64,000 nt of DNA, taken from the NCBI RefSeq assembly GCF_004302915.1, contig NZ_QQBI01000017.1:1-64000 (forward strand). Direction: 5' to 3'. A program made the position numbers and the translations under genes. Below the pieces are notes generated by a model. It saw nothing but the letters and a program-made list of their open reading frames with translations. It made no database searches and had not been told where the DNA came from. How positions within the stretch are numbered: position 1 is the stretch's first letter; each line of letters begins with the position of its first letter. The DNA comes from Komagataeibacter xylinus. GTDB lineage: Bacteria > Pseudomonadota > Alphaproteobacteria > Acetobacterales > Acetobacteraceae. Below are positions 19,040 through 27,825 of the stretch, piece by piece.

Positions 19040-19717
19040 ATGACGTACGACCTGACAGGGAATATCTTTTACCGGCGCGATGACTGGGAGCATTTCCTGC
19101 TGGAAATGGTCTCGGGCAACGATTTTTCCGATACCAGCGCGTTTGTCGATCAGGTCTATCCGCCTGGTGCGGCTGAGGATTTTGACCTGCTGCTGTATAA
19201 AGGCCAGAAGCTGGCCCTGCGTGGTGCCAGCCTTATCGCGTTTGAAAAAGAGGAGTGCATCGTCTTTCCATCTCTCGGCATTGAGGTGTGGGCAGATGTC
19301 GCCCCGGCGCGGACCCTGATCGCCCACCATATTGCCTACATGCAGGCCATCGGGGCGGCATGGGCGGGCTTTTCACGCGAGATGGCGCATATCCGCGCGG
19401 GCACCTGCGAGGCCGTGCGCAGCCTAGATGCCGGTTTGGACGTGTGTTTTGACAGGCAGTATAATACTTACGTGCTCAAGGGCCCGCATGTCATTGCAAC
19501 GGCCAATATCGTAAACGGCATGCAAATTCCGTCCGTGATCGATATGGCACGGGAGAACCTGAAAGCAGGCCTGATCCTGCCCGTTGACGTGCCGGAAGAA
19601 GAAACCGCGCCGCCGCCCCCGCTGCGGCAGTTCCACTTTCCGCGTGATGCGCATTTTATCGATGCCTACCGCATTGCACCGAAAACGGAGATCTGCGCGG
19701 ACGAAATTCCCTTCTGA
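19040..19717 (+). CDS. conserved-looking protein of unknown function
   Basis: A 225-residue soluble protein with an AGGAAGC ribosome site seven bases or fewer before ATG 19040. It starts MTYDLTGNIFYRRDDWEHF. Aromatic- and acid-rich, with no signal peptide, membrane segment or motif I recognise; a Pro-rich linker (EEETAPPPPL) precedes the last 35 residues. It is divergent from trhO and codon use matches the neighbours. I can assign no function. Confidence 0.7.
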   Translation: MTYDLTGNIFYRRDDWEHFLLEMVSGNDFSDTSAFVDQVYPPGAAEDFDLLLYKGQKLALRGASLIAFEKEECIVFPSLGIEVWADVAPARTLIAHHIAYMQAIGAAWAGFSREMAHIRAGTCEAVRSLDAGLDVCFDRQYNTYVLKGPHVIATANIVNGMQIPSVIDMARENLKAGLILPVDVPEEETAPPPPLRQFHFPRDAHFIDAYRIAPKTEICADEIPF

Positions 19718-19812
19718 GCAACAGGCCCTTTACGTCCGCGCGGAAATGGTGGACCACCATGGCCGGGCCCAGGCCCAGCTTACTGTTCCTCTCGCGCCAT
19801 GTGGGGCATGCC

Positions 19813-20184
19813 ATGACCGTAACCCTGTACCATAACCGTGCCTGTGGCACGTCACGCAACGTGCTGGCCCTGATCCGGGCCGCCGGGATCGAGCCCGTGG
19901 TGGTGGAATACCTCAAGACACCGCCCACGCGGGCCGAACTCGATGCGCTGGCCAGCAGGCTGGTCGTGCCGGTGCGCGACCTGCTGCGCGAGCGCGGCAC
20001 GCCCTATGCCGAACTCGGGCTTGATAATCCCGCGCTGAGCGATGGGCAGATCCTTGATGCCATCGCCGCCCATCCCGTCCTGCTCAACCGCCCCGTGGTC
20101 ATGACCGACACGCAGGCCCGCCCGTGCCGCCCGAAGGAGATGCTGTTCGAGATCCTGCCACAGGCCCGGCCGGCCACGTCATGA
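19813..20184 (+). CDS. arsC: arsenate reductase, glutaredoxin-linked ArsC type
   Basis: A 123-residue thioredoxin-fold enzyme. Catalytic Cys lies in YHNRACGTSRN at residues 6-16, the hallmark of the E. coli-type ArsC. The Arg triad is visible as the conserved LLNRPVV near residue 92 and ARPCRP near 105. It should reduce arsenate to arsenite with glutathione and glutaredoxin. It stands without arsB, arsR or arsH nearby, so it may be a housekeeping ArsC/YffB-like protein rather than part of an arsenic operon. The ATG at 19813 begins the conserved MTVTLYHN. It ends 2 bases before the convergent permease stop. Confidence 0.85.
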   Translation: MTVTLYHNRACGTSRNVLALIRAAGIEPVVVEYLKTPPTRAELDALASRLVVPVRDLLRERGTPYAELGLDNPALSDGQILDAIAAHPVLLNRPVVMTDTQARPCRPKEMLFEILPQARPATS

Positions 20185-20186
20185 AA

Positions 20187-21545
20187 TCACGCCTGCCTTT
20201 TGCGGCGCAGGGCATGGATCAGCACGAAGAACACTGTCGTGCCCAGGCTGGCCAGTGCGGTCATGCGCTGTGAGGGGGTCAGCAGCATCGCCGCGAAAAT
20301 GACCAGCACGCCCCCCAGCGTTGCCATGTTGACGAGGGGAAAGAACGGCAGCCGGAAACACGCCTGCCGCATGGCGGGCGTGGCCGCGCGGCGGGTGACC
20401 ACATAGGCCGTGACGATAAGCGAATAGACCAGCAGGATCACGCCCCCGCTGCAACTGAGCAGGAAGGAGAACACCGTGTCAGGCGCCACGATGGAGGAAA
20501 ACGCCACCACGCCGCCGGCCAGTGAATTGGCCATGATGGCATTGACCGGCGTGTTCTGGCGGTTGCGGCATTGCAGCAGGGCGGGCGCATCGCCATGGCG
20601 CGCCAGTTCGGCCAGAATGCGCGAGGTGATGTAGAGGCTGGAGTTCATGCACGACAGCACCGCCGTCAGCACCACCACCCGCATGCACGCCGCCGCCCCC
20701 GGAATGCCCATGACCTGCATGGCGGCGACAAAGGGCGAATGGCCGGGCTCGATGGTCCACCATGGCACGATCATCAGGATCAGCGCGATGGACAGGCTGT
20801 AGAACAGCATGATGCGCGTGCCGAGGCTGCGGGTGACATGCGCCACGTTCTTGGCCGGTTCAGCGGATTCACCGGCGGCCACGGTCGCGATTTCCGAACC
20901 GATCATGGTGAACAGAAGGGTGGGGATGATGGACAGCACCCCCATCCCGCCATGGGGAAAAATCCCGCCATGACCCGTTATATTGTGCATGACCGGCACG
21001 CCGGGGCCAAACACATGCGCCACGTACAGCCCGCCCGCCACCACAAAGGCCACGATGCTGGCCACCTTGATGAGCGAGAGCCAGAACTCGCATTCGCCAA
21101 AAACATGCACCGCCATGCGGTTGACCAGGTTAAGCGCCACGATCAGCGCCGTGGCCAGCACCCAGACCGGCAGCCTGATCCAGTCATGCAACAATATCGC
21201 GCCTGCAATCGCCTCGCTGCCCAGCGCCACCAGCCAGAAGAACCAGTACAGCCACCCGGTGGTAAACGCGGCCCCATTGCCATGTGCCGTGCGGATATAT
21301 TCCACGAACGAGCCCTTGCCGGGGCACGCAATCACCATTTCCCCCAGCATGCGCATGACGAGCATAACCAGCATGCCCACCGCGACAAAGCCGAGCAGCG
21401 CCGCAGGCCCCACCGCCGCAATGGCAGCACTGCTGCCCACGAACAGCCCGGCCCCGATGGCGCCGCCCAGCGCAATCATGATGATGTGGCGCTGCCTGAG
21501 CACGGAGGCGGCCCGGGCAGGGCAGGGAGGCGTATTTTCAGTCAT
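20187..21545 (-). CDS. amino-acid permease, APC superfamily (AAT family)
   Basis: A 452-residue, 12-helix inner-membrane permease. The first helix carries the family substrate loop ALGGAIGAGLFVGSS, and GEMVIACPGKGSFVEYIR follows helix 2. FSSIVAPDTVFSF and the short charged C-terminus (ALRRKRQA) fit GabP/ProY/AroP-type transporters. Import of a neutral or aromatic amino acid or GABA by proton symport is expected, but the substrate cannot be told. ATG at 21545 is preferred; 21557 also fits. No catabolic gene is directly adjacent. Confidence 0.87.
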   Translation of the reverse strand: MTENTPPCPARAASVLRQRHIIMIALGGAIGAGLFVGSSAAIAAVGPAALLGFVAVGMLVMLVMRMLGEMVIACPGKGSFVEYIRTAHGNGAAFTTGWLYWFFWLVALGSEAIAGAILLHDWIRLPVWVLATALIVALNLVNRMAVHVFGECEFWLSLIKVASIVAFVVAGGLYVAHVFGPGVPVMHNITGHGGIFPHGGMGVLSIIPTLLFTMIGSEIATVAAGESAEPAKNVAHVTRSLGTRIMLFYSLSIALILMIVPWWTIEPGHSPFVAAMQVMGIPGAAACMRVVVLTAVLSCMNSSLYITSRILAELARHGDAPALLQCRNRQNTPVNAIMANSLAGGVVAFSSIVAPDTVFSFLLSCSGGVILLVYSLIVTAYVVTRRAATPAMRQACFRLPFFPLVNMATLGGVLVIFAAMLLTPSQRMTALASLGTTVFFVLIHALRRKRQA

Positions 21546-21707
21546 GGTGCCTGCCATCGTGCCCGTGCGCGGCGGGTAACAGGCAGCAGGCCCGGGGGCA
21601 GAAATCCGCCGGAACCGGGGCGGCAGAAGTCAGGGTCCGGCAGGCGTGGCGTGGCCTGTGGCGCTGTAATCGTTTCACTTTCATCCACACCATTAGGACA
21701 GGAAGCC

Positions 21708-21827
21708 ATGCTGTCTGTAAAGGGGAGCAGGGCCGGGGCATGGTGTCATAACACGCTGGTTTTCCAGCAGAAGGTCAAGGTATTGCACTGTCCTGCCCAG
21801 CGGCATGCCCGCTGGGTGGCCCGGTAG
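21708..21827 (+). CDS. possible 39-codon short ORF
   Basis: ATG at 21708 follows AGGACAGGAAGCC, a fair ribosome site. The product is 39 residues, basic, with no recognised motif (starts MLSVKGSRAGAW). It ends 28 bases before the lipid kinase. It lies within the 310-base gap 21546-21855; the rest of that gap holds nothing I can name. It may be a leader peptide or chance. Confidence 0.2.
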   Translation: MLSVKGSRAGAWCHNTLVFQQKVKVLHCPAQRHARWVAR

Positions 21828-21855
21828 TCATTTCGCGCATGGTGTTCTAGACACC

Positions 21856-22764
21856 ATGGCCATGGATGCGTCGCGATCCGTTACCATTATCGTCAACCCC
21901 ACCGCAGGGCGGCGGCGCTCGGGCCATGCCACCCGCCTGGCCGGGGTCCTGCGCCGCGCGGGTGTTGCGGTGCAGGTTGTCCAGACGCGCGCCCGGGGGC
22001 ATGCCACCGCGCTGGCGCGTAATGCGGTGCGCCAGGGCGGGTGCAGCCATGTCGTGGCCACCGGCGGCGATGGCACCGTGGCCGAAGTGGCGCGCGGGCT
22101 TGCGGGCTCCGACGTGGTGCTGGCGGTGCTGCCTGTGGGCACGGCCAACGTGCTGGCGCGCGAACTCGGCCTGCCGTTTGATGAAGACCTGCTTGCGCGC
22201 AGCATCATCGCGGGCAGCTGCGCCACCGTGTGGCCGGGCGTGCTGCATACGGCGCAGGGCAGGTCGCTTTTCGTGCAGATGGCGGGGGTGGGGTTTGACG
22301 CCCATGTGGTTCACACCGTCTCGCCACGCCTGAAGAAGGCGGTGGGGCGCGCGGCCTATGTGGTGTCCGTGCTGCGGGCGCTGTGGAGCTACCGCTACCC
22401 CGTTCTGCGCGTGGAGGTGGATGGCGTGGCGCATGAAGCCTCGTCCGTCATCATCTCGAAAGGGGCGCTGTACGCAGGCCCGCATGTGCTCGCACCCGCT
22501 TCCATGCAGGCGGAGAAGGCGTTCTCCGTCGTGCTGTTTGGCAATGCCGGGCCATGGGCAACCCTGCGCTACGGGCTGGCCCTGCTGCGTGGCACGTTGC
22601 CACGCCAGAAGGATGTGACGATACTGCGGGCCAGCACCGTCGCCATTCCCGCTCCCACCGGCCTGCCCGTGCAGAGCGATGGTGACGCGCATGGCCATAC
22701 CGCCATCCGCGCGGACATCAGCGGCCAGCCAATCCGCATCGCCATCTGCCCGCCCGCGCGGTGA
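21856..22764 (+). CDS. diacylglycerol kinase-family lipid kinase (YegS/DgkB-like)
   Basis: A 302-residue soluble or membrane-associated kinase. The N-terminal nucleotide-binding motif is VNPTAGRRRSG (residues 11-21), and the family GGDGT motif is in VVATGGDGTVAEVARGL near 65, followed by LPVGTANVLARELGLP. These mark the DAGK catalytic domain, which phosphorylates diacylglycerol, sphingosine or a similar lipid with ATP. Start at the ATG at 21856; ATG at 21862 is equally good. Its lipid target is not shown. It is 55 bases upstream of nrtR. Confidence 0.87.
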   Translation: MAMDASRSVTIIVNPTAGRRRSGHATRLAGVLRRAGVAVQVVQTRARGHATALARNAVRQGGCSHVVATGGDGTVAEVARGLAGSDVVLAVLPVGTANVLARELGLPFDEDLLARSIIAGSCATVWPGVLHTAQGRSLFVQMAGVGFDAHVVHTVSPRLKKAVGRAAYVVSVLRALWSYRYPVLRVEVDGVAHEASSVIISKGALYAGPHVLAPASMQAEKAFSVVLFGNAGPWATLRYGLALLRGTLPRQKDVTILRASTVAIPAPTGLPVQSDGDAHGHTAIRADISGQPIRIAICPPAR

Positions 22765-22819
22765 GGCCAGGAAAATCCCTCCCCAAACCGGGCCGGAGCG
22801 TGATAGGTTCCTGCCCGCC

Positions 22820-23722
22820 ATGACAACCCATATGATGATCGAGCTGATCGCTGTCCTGACGGCCGTGCGGGGGGATGTTCCCCAGGTCATGACCATCGAC
22901 CATGGGCGGCAGCTGCCTTCCGGCCCGCTGGAAAGCACGCATCGCTCGTTGCAGGCAGGCGTCAGGGCGTGGGTGGAGCGCCAGACCGGCCACCCCATCG
23001 GGCATGTCGAGCAGCTCTACACCTTTGCCGACCATGACCGCATCCTTGCCACCACGCAGGGGCGGATGATCGCCATTTCCTACCTCGCACTCACGCGCAG
23101 CCACGCGGGCGAGACGGGGTGGCGCGACTGGTATGACTACTTCCCGTGGGAGAACTGCAAGAGCGATGAGGGCCGTGCCAGCCTGGCCCTGATCGAGCGC
23201 CTGCTGTGCCACTGGGTGGCGGGCATGGGCCACCCCGCCGAGCGCGTGCGGCAGTGGCAGCGCTGTGTCAGCCTGTTCGCCATTGGCGACATGGTGGCCT
23301 GGAATGACGAGCTGGTGCTCCAGCGCTACGAGCTGCTGTATGAGGCAGGGCTGGTGGCCGAGGCAGGCTGCCCGCCTGATCGCGCCGTGCCGGGGCAGTC
23401 CATGCACCATGACCACCGTCGTATTCTGGCAACGGCCATGGCGCGGCTGCGTGCAAGAATACGTTATCGCCCGGTCGTGTTTGAACTGATGCCCGAGGCC
23501 TTCACCCTGCTCCAGCTCCAGCGCGTGATGGAAAGCCTCTCGGGCGTGCATGTGCACAAGCAGAATTTCCGTCGCCTGATCATGCAGCAGCAACTGGTTG
23601 AAGAAACTGGCGAAATCGAGGAACGTACCGGCGGCCGCCCGGCCCGCCTGTTCCGCTTCTGTGGCGAGGTGCGGCAGGCGCGGCAATTCGTTGGTACCAA
23701 GATTCCGCTGGTGCAGCCCTGA
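22820..23722 (+). CDS. nrtR: NrtR-type regulator of NAD biosynthesis (Nudix-like plus winged helix)
   Basis: A 300-residue regulator. The N-terminal part (residues 1-150) has the Nudix fold layout (VEQLYTFADHDR, then MIAISYLALTR), but the catalytic Nudix box is degenerate: ESTHRSLQAGVRAWVERQTG has lost the Glu pattern. The C-terminal part (210-300) is a winged helix ending GGRPARLFRF, the signature end of NrtR proteins. NrtR represses NAD genes and is released by ADP-ribose or related ligands. Its place directly before nadABC, with a palindromic operator between, supports the assignment strongly. The alphaproteobacterial type is the distant branch once listed as an uncharacterised family. Confidence 0.8.
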   Translation: MTTHMMIELIAVLTAVRGDVPQVMTIDHGRQLPSGPLESTHRSLQAGVRAWVERQTGHPIGHVEQLYTFADHDRILATTQGRMIAISYLALTRSHAGETGWRDWYDYFPWENCKSDEGRASLALIERLLCHWVAGMGHPAERVRQWQRCVSLFAIGDMVAWNDELVLQRYELLYEAGLVAEAGCPPDRAVPGQSMHHDHRRILATAMARLRARIRYRPVVFELMPEAFTLLQLQRVMESLSGVHVHKQNFRRLIMQQQLVEETGEIEERTGGRPARLFRFCGEVRQARQFVGTKIPLVQP

Positions 23723-23808
23723 GCGGTCGGCCCGCACCTCACGAAAATCCTGATTGACAAGCGGGCTGTTTCGCTCTGGAAGTGTGGGGCCGGTCCCTGC
23801 GGCCCGAC

Positions 23809-23829
23809 TTATACTCAATATGAGCATAA
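23809..23829. promoter_or_regulatory. NrtR operator candidate upstream of nadA
   Basis: Near-perfect palindrome TTATACTC-N5-GAGCATAA (one mismatch) ending 32 bases before nadA. It contains TATACT, a fair -10 element, so binding would block the promoter. Sequence style agrees with known NrtR sites built around TATA-type half-sites. Confidence 0.7.
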
Positions 23830-23861
23830 ATGGCATGCGGGAATGGGAAGGGAGAACAGGC

Positions 23862-24842
23862 ATGAACCAGATTGCGCCACGTGGCAAAACGGACGGGCTG
23901 TATGACCGGGTGCGTCATCTGGTCCCCGAAATGGAATGGGAGACCTTTGTCGAGGACATCCGCGCGATCGAGACCCTCAAGCGCGAGCGCAACGCCGTCA
24001 TTCTGGCGCATAACTACCAGACGCCGGAAATCTTCCATTGCGTGTCCGACATCCGCGGCGACAGCCTTGCCCTGGCGCGTGAGGCGCAGAATACGGATGC
24101 CGACGTGATCGTGATGGCGGGCGTGCACTTCATGGCCGAGACCGCCAAGATGCTCAACCCGCACAGCACCGTGCTGATCCCCGACCTCAGGGCAGGCTGC
24201 TCGCTGGCCGATTCCATCACGGGGGCGGATGTGCGCCTGCTGCGCCAGCGCTATCCCGGCGTGCCGGTGGTGACCTATGTGAACACCTCAGCCGAGGTGA
24301 AGGCCGAGAGCGATATCTGCTGCACCTCGGGCAATGCGAAGCGCGTGGTGGAAAGCCTGGGCACGGACCGGGTCATCATGATCCCCGATGAATACCTTGC
24401 CCGCAACATCGAGGCCGAGACCGGCATCAAGATGATCACCTGGGCCGGCCACTGCGAGGTGCATGAGCGCTTTACGCCGGGCGAGATCGAGCGCATGCGC
24501 GCCGACCATCCCGGCCTCGTGGTGCTTGCCCACCCCGAATGCCCGCCCGAGGTCGTGGCGGTATCGGATTTCAGCGGCTCCACCGCCATGATGGATGATT
24601 ACGTGCGCGACCATAAGGGTGGCCGCATCCTGCTCGTGACCGAGTGCTCCATGAGCGACAACCTAGCCGTGCGCTACCCGCAGACAGAGTTCATCCGCCC
24701 GTGCAACATGTGCCCGCACATGAAGCGCATCACGCTGGCCAATATCCGCCAGTCGCTGGAAAACATGACGCATGAGGTCACGCTCGACCCGGAAATGGCC
24801 AGCCGTGGCCGCCGTGCCGTCGAGCGCATGCTGGCGATATGA
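23862..24842 (+). CDS. nadA: quinolinate synthase A
   Basis: A 326-residue iron-sulfur enzyme that condenses iminoaspartate with dihydroxyacetone phosphate to quinolinate, the second step of de novo NAD synthesis. Seen: [19 protein letters not shown], the Fe4S4 cysteine region in [28 protein letters not shown], and [12 protein letters not shown] near the C-terminus. The ATG at 23862 has AAGGGAGAAC upstream. The gene overlaps nadB by four bases (ATGA-type), so the two are translated together. The operator at 23809 controls the operon. Confidence 0.95.
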   Translation: MNQIAPRGKTDGLYDRVRHLVPEMEWETFVEDIRAIETLKRERNAVILAHNYQTPEIFHCVSDIRGDSLALAREAQNTDADVIVMAGVHFMAETAKMLNPHSTVLIPDLRAGCSLADSITGADVRLLRQRYPGVPVVTYVNTSAEVKAESDICCTSGNAKRVVESLGTDRVIMIPDEYLARNIEAETGIKMITWAGHCEVHERFTPGEIERMRADHPGLVVLAHPECPPEVVAVSDFSGSTAMMDDYVRDHKGGRILLVTECSMSDNLAVRYPQTEFIRPCNMCPHMKRITLANIRQSLENMTHEVTLDPEMASRGRRAVERMLAI

Positions 24843-26374
24843 CCGCCCTCCCGCCGCTGCGCCCGCTCGTGGGGCAGCCGCTCATCGTGGGGGCGGGGCT
24901 GGCGGGGGTCATGACCGCGCTCTCCACCACGCGGCCGTGCGTTCTGCTATGCGCGGGCCGGCTGGATGAAATACGCCCGCCCCATGCCGCAAGCTGGCTG
25001 GCGCAGGGTGGCCTGGCGGCTGCCGTTGGCGCGGATGATACGCCCGCCCTGCACGCGGCCGACACGCTGGCGGCGGGCGCGGGGCTGTGCGACCCCGACA
25101 CCGTCAGGCGGGTCACCGATGATGGCCCCGCCGTAGTCGGGCGCCTTGCTGACTTGGGCGTGGCATGGGACCGCAACCCCGATGGCAGCCTGCAGCGCGG
25201 GCTGGAGGCCGCCCATGCGCGCCGCCGTATCGTGCATGCGGGCGAGGATGCGACGGGCGCGGCCATCATGCGCGCGCTCATCGCCCGCGTGCGGCGCACC
25301 CCGCGCATTACGGTCATCGAGCGCGCCCATGCGCGTGATCTGGTGCTGCATGATGGCGCGGTGGCAGGGTTACGGGCGGTCATTGCAGGCACGGAAGTGA
25401 CCATGCCCGCCACCGCCATCGTGCTGGCCACGGGGGGCGTGGGCGGCCTGTTTGCCGATACCACCAACCCGGCGGGGGCCACGGGCAGCGGGCTGGCCAT
25501 TGCCGCGCGCGCGGGCGCCGTGCTGGGCAACATGGAGTTCGTGCAGTTTCACCCCACCGCCCTTTCCGCCGGGGCGGATGGCCAGCGCCTGTGTCTTGTC
25601 AGCGAGGCGGTGCGGGGCGAGGGGGCGACCCTGATTGATGAAACCGGCGCCCGCTTTACCGAGGAACTCGCCACGCGTGATACCGTATCGCGCGCGGTGT
25701 GGCGGCACATGATGGCAGGCCACACGGTCTATCTTGATGCCCGCACGGCCATCGGGGCTGCCTTTACGCAGCATTTTCCCGCCATTTCCGCGCTATGCGC
25801 GGCGCATGGCATTGATCCGCTCACGCAGCCCATCCCCGTAAGGCCTGCCGCCCATTACCATATGGGTGGCGTGGTGGTCGACCATGCAGGGCGCACCGGC
25901 GTGCCGGGCCTGTGGGCCGCGGGCGAGGTCGCCTGCACCGGGCTGCACGGGGCCAACCGCCTGGCCAGCAATTCCCTGCTTGAAGCCGTATCGTTCGGCA
26001 CATGGATCGGCCAGGCGCTTGATGGCCATGACCGCCCGCTCCGGCCCGTGGCCAGCAAGCCTGCCACGGGGCCACGATGGGCACCGCCCCCGGTTGGCCT
26101 GCGGCGGCTCATGAGCCGTTATGCCGGTGTCATCCGCAGCGGGGCGGAGCTTGAGGCGGGGCTGCGGCAGGTGCTCGCCCAGCCTGAAAGCGATGCCCGG
26201 CTGGTCTGTGCCGCCATCATGCACGCCGCCCTGCTGCGCACCGAAAGCCGGGGCGGCCATTTCCGCAGCGATTATCCGCACGCGGCATCCACGCCCCATG
26301 CCTCGCGCCTGACACTGGCAGACCTTGCCCGCCTGGGCGCGCAGGTCGATGCGCCCGTGCCTACCCCCCAATGA
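24839..26374 (+). CDS. nadB: L-aspartate oxidase
   Basis: A 511-residue flavoprotein that oxidises L-aspartate to iminoaspartate, feeding NadA. FAD-binding [12 protein letters not shown] lies at the start (residues 17-28) and [14 protein letters not shown] near 50. [17 protein letters not shown] and [17 protein letters not shown] are family landmarks. The first nucleotides overlap nadA by four bases and the last overlap or abut nadC, as usual for nadABC. Length agrees with the family. Confidence 0.94.
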   Translation: MTALPPLRPLVGQPLIVGAGLAGVMTALSTTRPCVLLCAGRLDEIRPPHAASWLAQGGLAAAVGADDTPALHAADTLAAGAGLCDPDTVRRVTDDGPAVVGRLADLGVAWDRNPDGSLQRGLEAAHARRRIVHAGEDATGAAIMRALIARVRRTPRITVIERAHARDLVLHDGAVAGLRAVIAGTEVTMPATAIVLATGGVGGLFADTTNPAGATGSGLAIAARAGAVLGNMEFVQFHPTALSAGADGQRLCLVSEAVRGEGATLIDETGARFTEELATRDTVSRAVWRHMMAGHTVYLDARTAIGAAFTQHFPAISALCAAHGIDPLTQPIPVRPAAHYHMGGVVVDHAGRTGVPGLWAAGEVACTGLHGANRLASNSLLEAVSFGTWIGQALDGHDRPLRPVASKPATGPRWAPPPVGLRRLMSRYAGVIRSGAELEAGLRQVLAQPESDARLVCAAIMHAALLRTESRGGHFRSDYPHAASTPHASRLTLADLARLGAQVDAPVPTPQ

Positions 26375-26391
26375 AGGAAAGAAACACCCCC

Positions 26392-27246
26392 ATGCTCCAC
26401 CCCTTGCCCGATATCATGCTCGAGCCCCTCGTGCGCGCGGGCCTGCTCGAGGATCTGGGCCGCGCGGGCGATCTCACCACCGATGCCGTGATCGGGGAGG
26501 GCGACACCACCGTCCGCGCCGCCTTCGTGGCGCGGCAGGACGGCGTGATCGCGGGGCTGGACATGGCGCGCCTGTCCTTTGCCCTGATGGACCGTCGCAT
26601 CACGTTTACCCCAAAGCTGCGCGATGGCGGCAGGGTCGGGCCGGGTGACGTGCTGGCCACGGTGGAAGGCCCGGCGCGCGGCATCCTGTCGGGCGAGCGG
26701 GTGGGGCTGAACTTCCTCTCGCATCTCAGCGGCATTGCCACGGCCACGGCTGCGGTGGCTGATCTTGTGCGGCCTTACCGCGCCCGCATCACCTGCACGC
26801 GCAAGACCATGCCCGGCCTGCGCGCCATCCAGAAATACGCCGTGCGGGCCGGCGGCGGCAGCAACCACCGTTTTGGCCTTGATGATGCAATCCTGATCAA
26901 GGACAACCACCTCGCCTTTGCCGGTGGCGTCAGGCCCGCGGTCGAACGCGCGCGGGCGGCGGCGGGCCATCTGGTGCGCATCGAGCTTGAGGTGGACACG
27001 CTGGAACAGCTGCGCGAGGGGCTGGAAACCGGCGGCGTAGATGTGTTCCTGCTCGACAACATGCCGCCCGACATGCTGCGCGAAGCCGTGAAACTGGTGG
27101 ATGGCCGCGCCATAACCGAGGCCTCGGGCGGCATTACGCCCGATACGGTCACCGCCGTGGCACAGGCCGGGGTGGACCTGATCTCGCTGGGCTGGCTTAC
27201 GCATACCGTGCGCGTCATGGATATCGGGCTGGATTACCGGCCCTGA
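26392..27246 (+). CDS. nadC: nicotinate-nucleotide pyrophosphorylase (quinolinate phosphoribosyltransferase)
   Basis: A 284-residue enzyme converting quinolinate and PRPP to nicotinate mononucleotide. Landmarks: GLLEDLGRAGDLTTDAV near the start, NFLSHLSGIATATA, TCTRKTMPGLRAIQKYAV, GGGSNHRFGLDDAILIKDNH, and EASGGITPDTV. Start options are ATG 26392, with AAGGAAAG 13 bases upstream, and ATG 26371, which overlaps the nadB stop; I favour the former because the reading upstream of it has no family similarity. Third gene of the NrtR operon. Confidence 0.93.
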   Translation: MLHPLPDIMLEPLVRAGLLEDLGRAGDLTTDAVIGEGDTTVRAAFVARQDGVIAGLDMARLSFALMDRRITFTPKLRDGGRVGPGDVLATVEGPARGILSGERVGLNFLSHLSGIATATAAVADLVRPYRARITCTRKTMPGLRAIQKYAVRAGGGSNHRFGLDDAILIKDNHLAFAGGVRPAVERARAAAGHLVRIELEVDTLEQLREGLETGGVDVFLLDNMPPDMLREAVKLVDGRAITEASGGITPDTVTAVAQAGVDLISLGWLTHTVRVMDIGLDYRP

Positions 27247-27287
27247 TCCTGTAGGAAGGAAGGGGTTTGTAACAGAAGGAAACAACC

Positions 27288-27791
27288 ATGGCCCGTCTTT
27301 CCGCCCGGTATCCCCATCGCCTTGCAGCATTTGCGTTTGCGGGCTGCCTGATGGGCGCAGGCATGGCGCATGCCCAGCCCGACATGCAGCAGCGCATGCA
27401 ACGTGAGCAGCAGGACGCGCAGATGCGCATGCAGCGCGACCAGCAGCGCCAGCAGATGGACCAGCAGTTCCGCCAGCAGCAGATGCAGCTCGACCAGCAG
27501 CGCGAACAGATGCGCATGCAGCGTGACCAGCAGCGCCAGCAGATGGACCAGCAGTTCCGTCAGCAGGACATGCAGCTTGACCAGCAGGCCCGGCAGATGG
27601 GCAACCAGCCCGGCGGCCGCGAACAGATCGAGCGCCAGCGCGAGCAGATCCGCCAGCAGCGCGAACAGCAGTCCCGGCAGATGGACCAGCAGTTCCGCCA
27701 GCAGGAAGAACAGCTCGGCCAGCAGCGCCAGCAGATGCAGATGCAACAGCAGCAGCAGATGCAGCAGTTCGGTCAGGGGTGGGGGCGCTAG
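27288..27791 (+). CDS. secreted Gln-rich repeat protein, unknown
   Basis: A 167-residue protein with a signal peptide (residues 1-28, ending MAHAQP) and then an almost pure Gln/Arg/Met/Asp sequence. A 29-residue unit beginning MRMQRDQQRQQMDQQFRQQ occurs twice in tandem, with further decayed units to the end. The Gln/Arg pattern suggests a long alpha helix or coiled coil. It has a purine-rich AGAAGGAAACAACC before the start. Such proteins are known only as hypothetical or DUF-type secreted proteins; I give no function. Confidence 0.75.
   Translation: MARLSARYPHRLAAFAFAGCLMGAGMAHAQPDMQQRMQREQQDAQMRMQRDQQRQQMDQQFRQQQMQLDQQREQMRMQRDQQRQQMDQQFRQQDMQLDQQARQMGNQPGGREQIERQREQIRQQREQQSRQMDQQFRQQEEQLGQQRQQMQMQQQQQMQQFGQGWGR
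27423..27596. repeat. tandem 87-base coding repeat in the Gln-rich gene
   Basis: Two copies of an 87-base unit, at 27423-27509 and 27510-27596, encoding 29 residues each. They differ at only a few bases, and partial copies follow in the rest of the gene. Copy number could change by replication slippage or recombination. Confidence 0.85.
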
Positions 27792-27825
27792 GCGGGGCCT
27801 TTATTGCTGTTACCTGCCCGCCACC

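Noticed and set aside
20571-21827. 418-codon plus-strand frame over the amino-acid permease
   Set aside because: Antisense shadow; only its last 39 codons (from 21708) have an independent ribosome site and are listed separately with low confidence.
27423-27760. Tandem repeats considered as a CRISPR array
   Set aside because: The repeats are coding, contiguous and without spacers, and encode Gln-rich peptide units.
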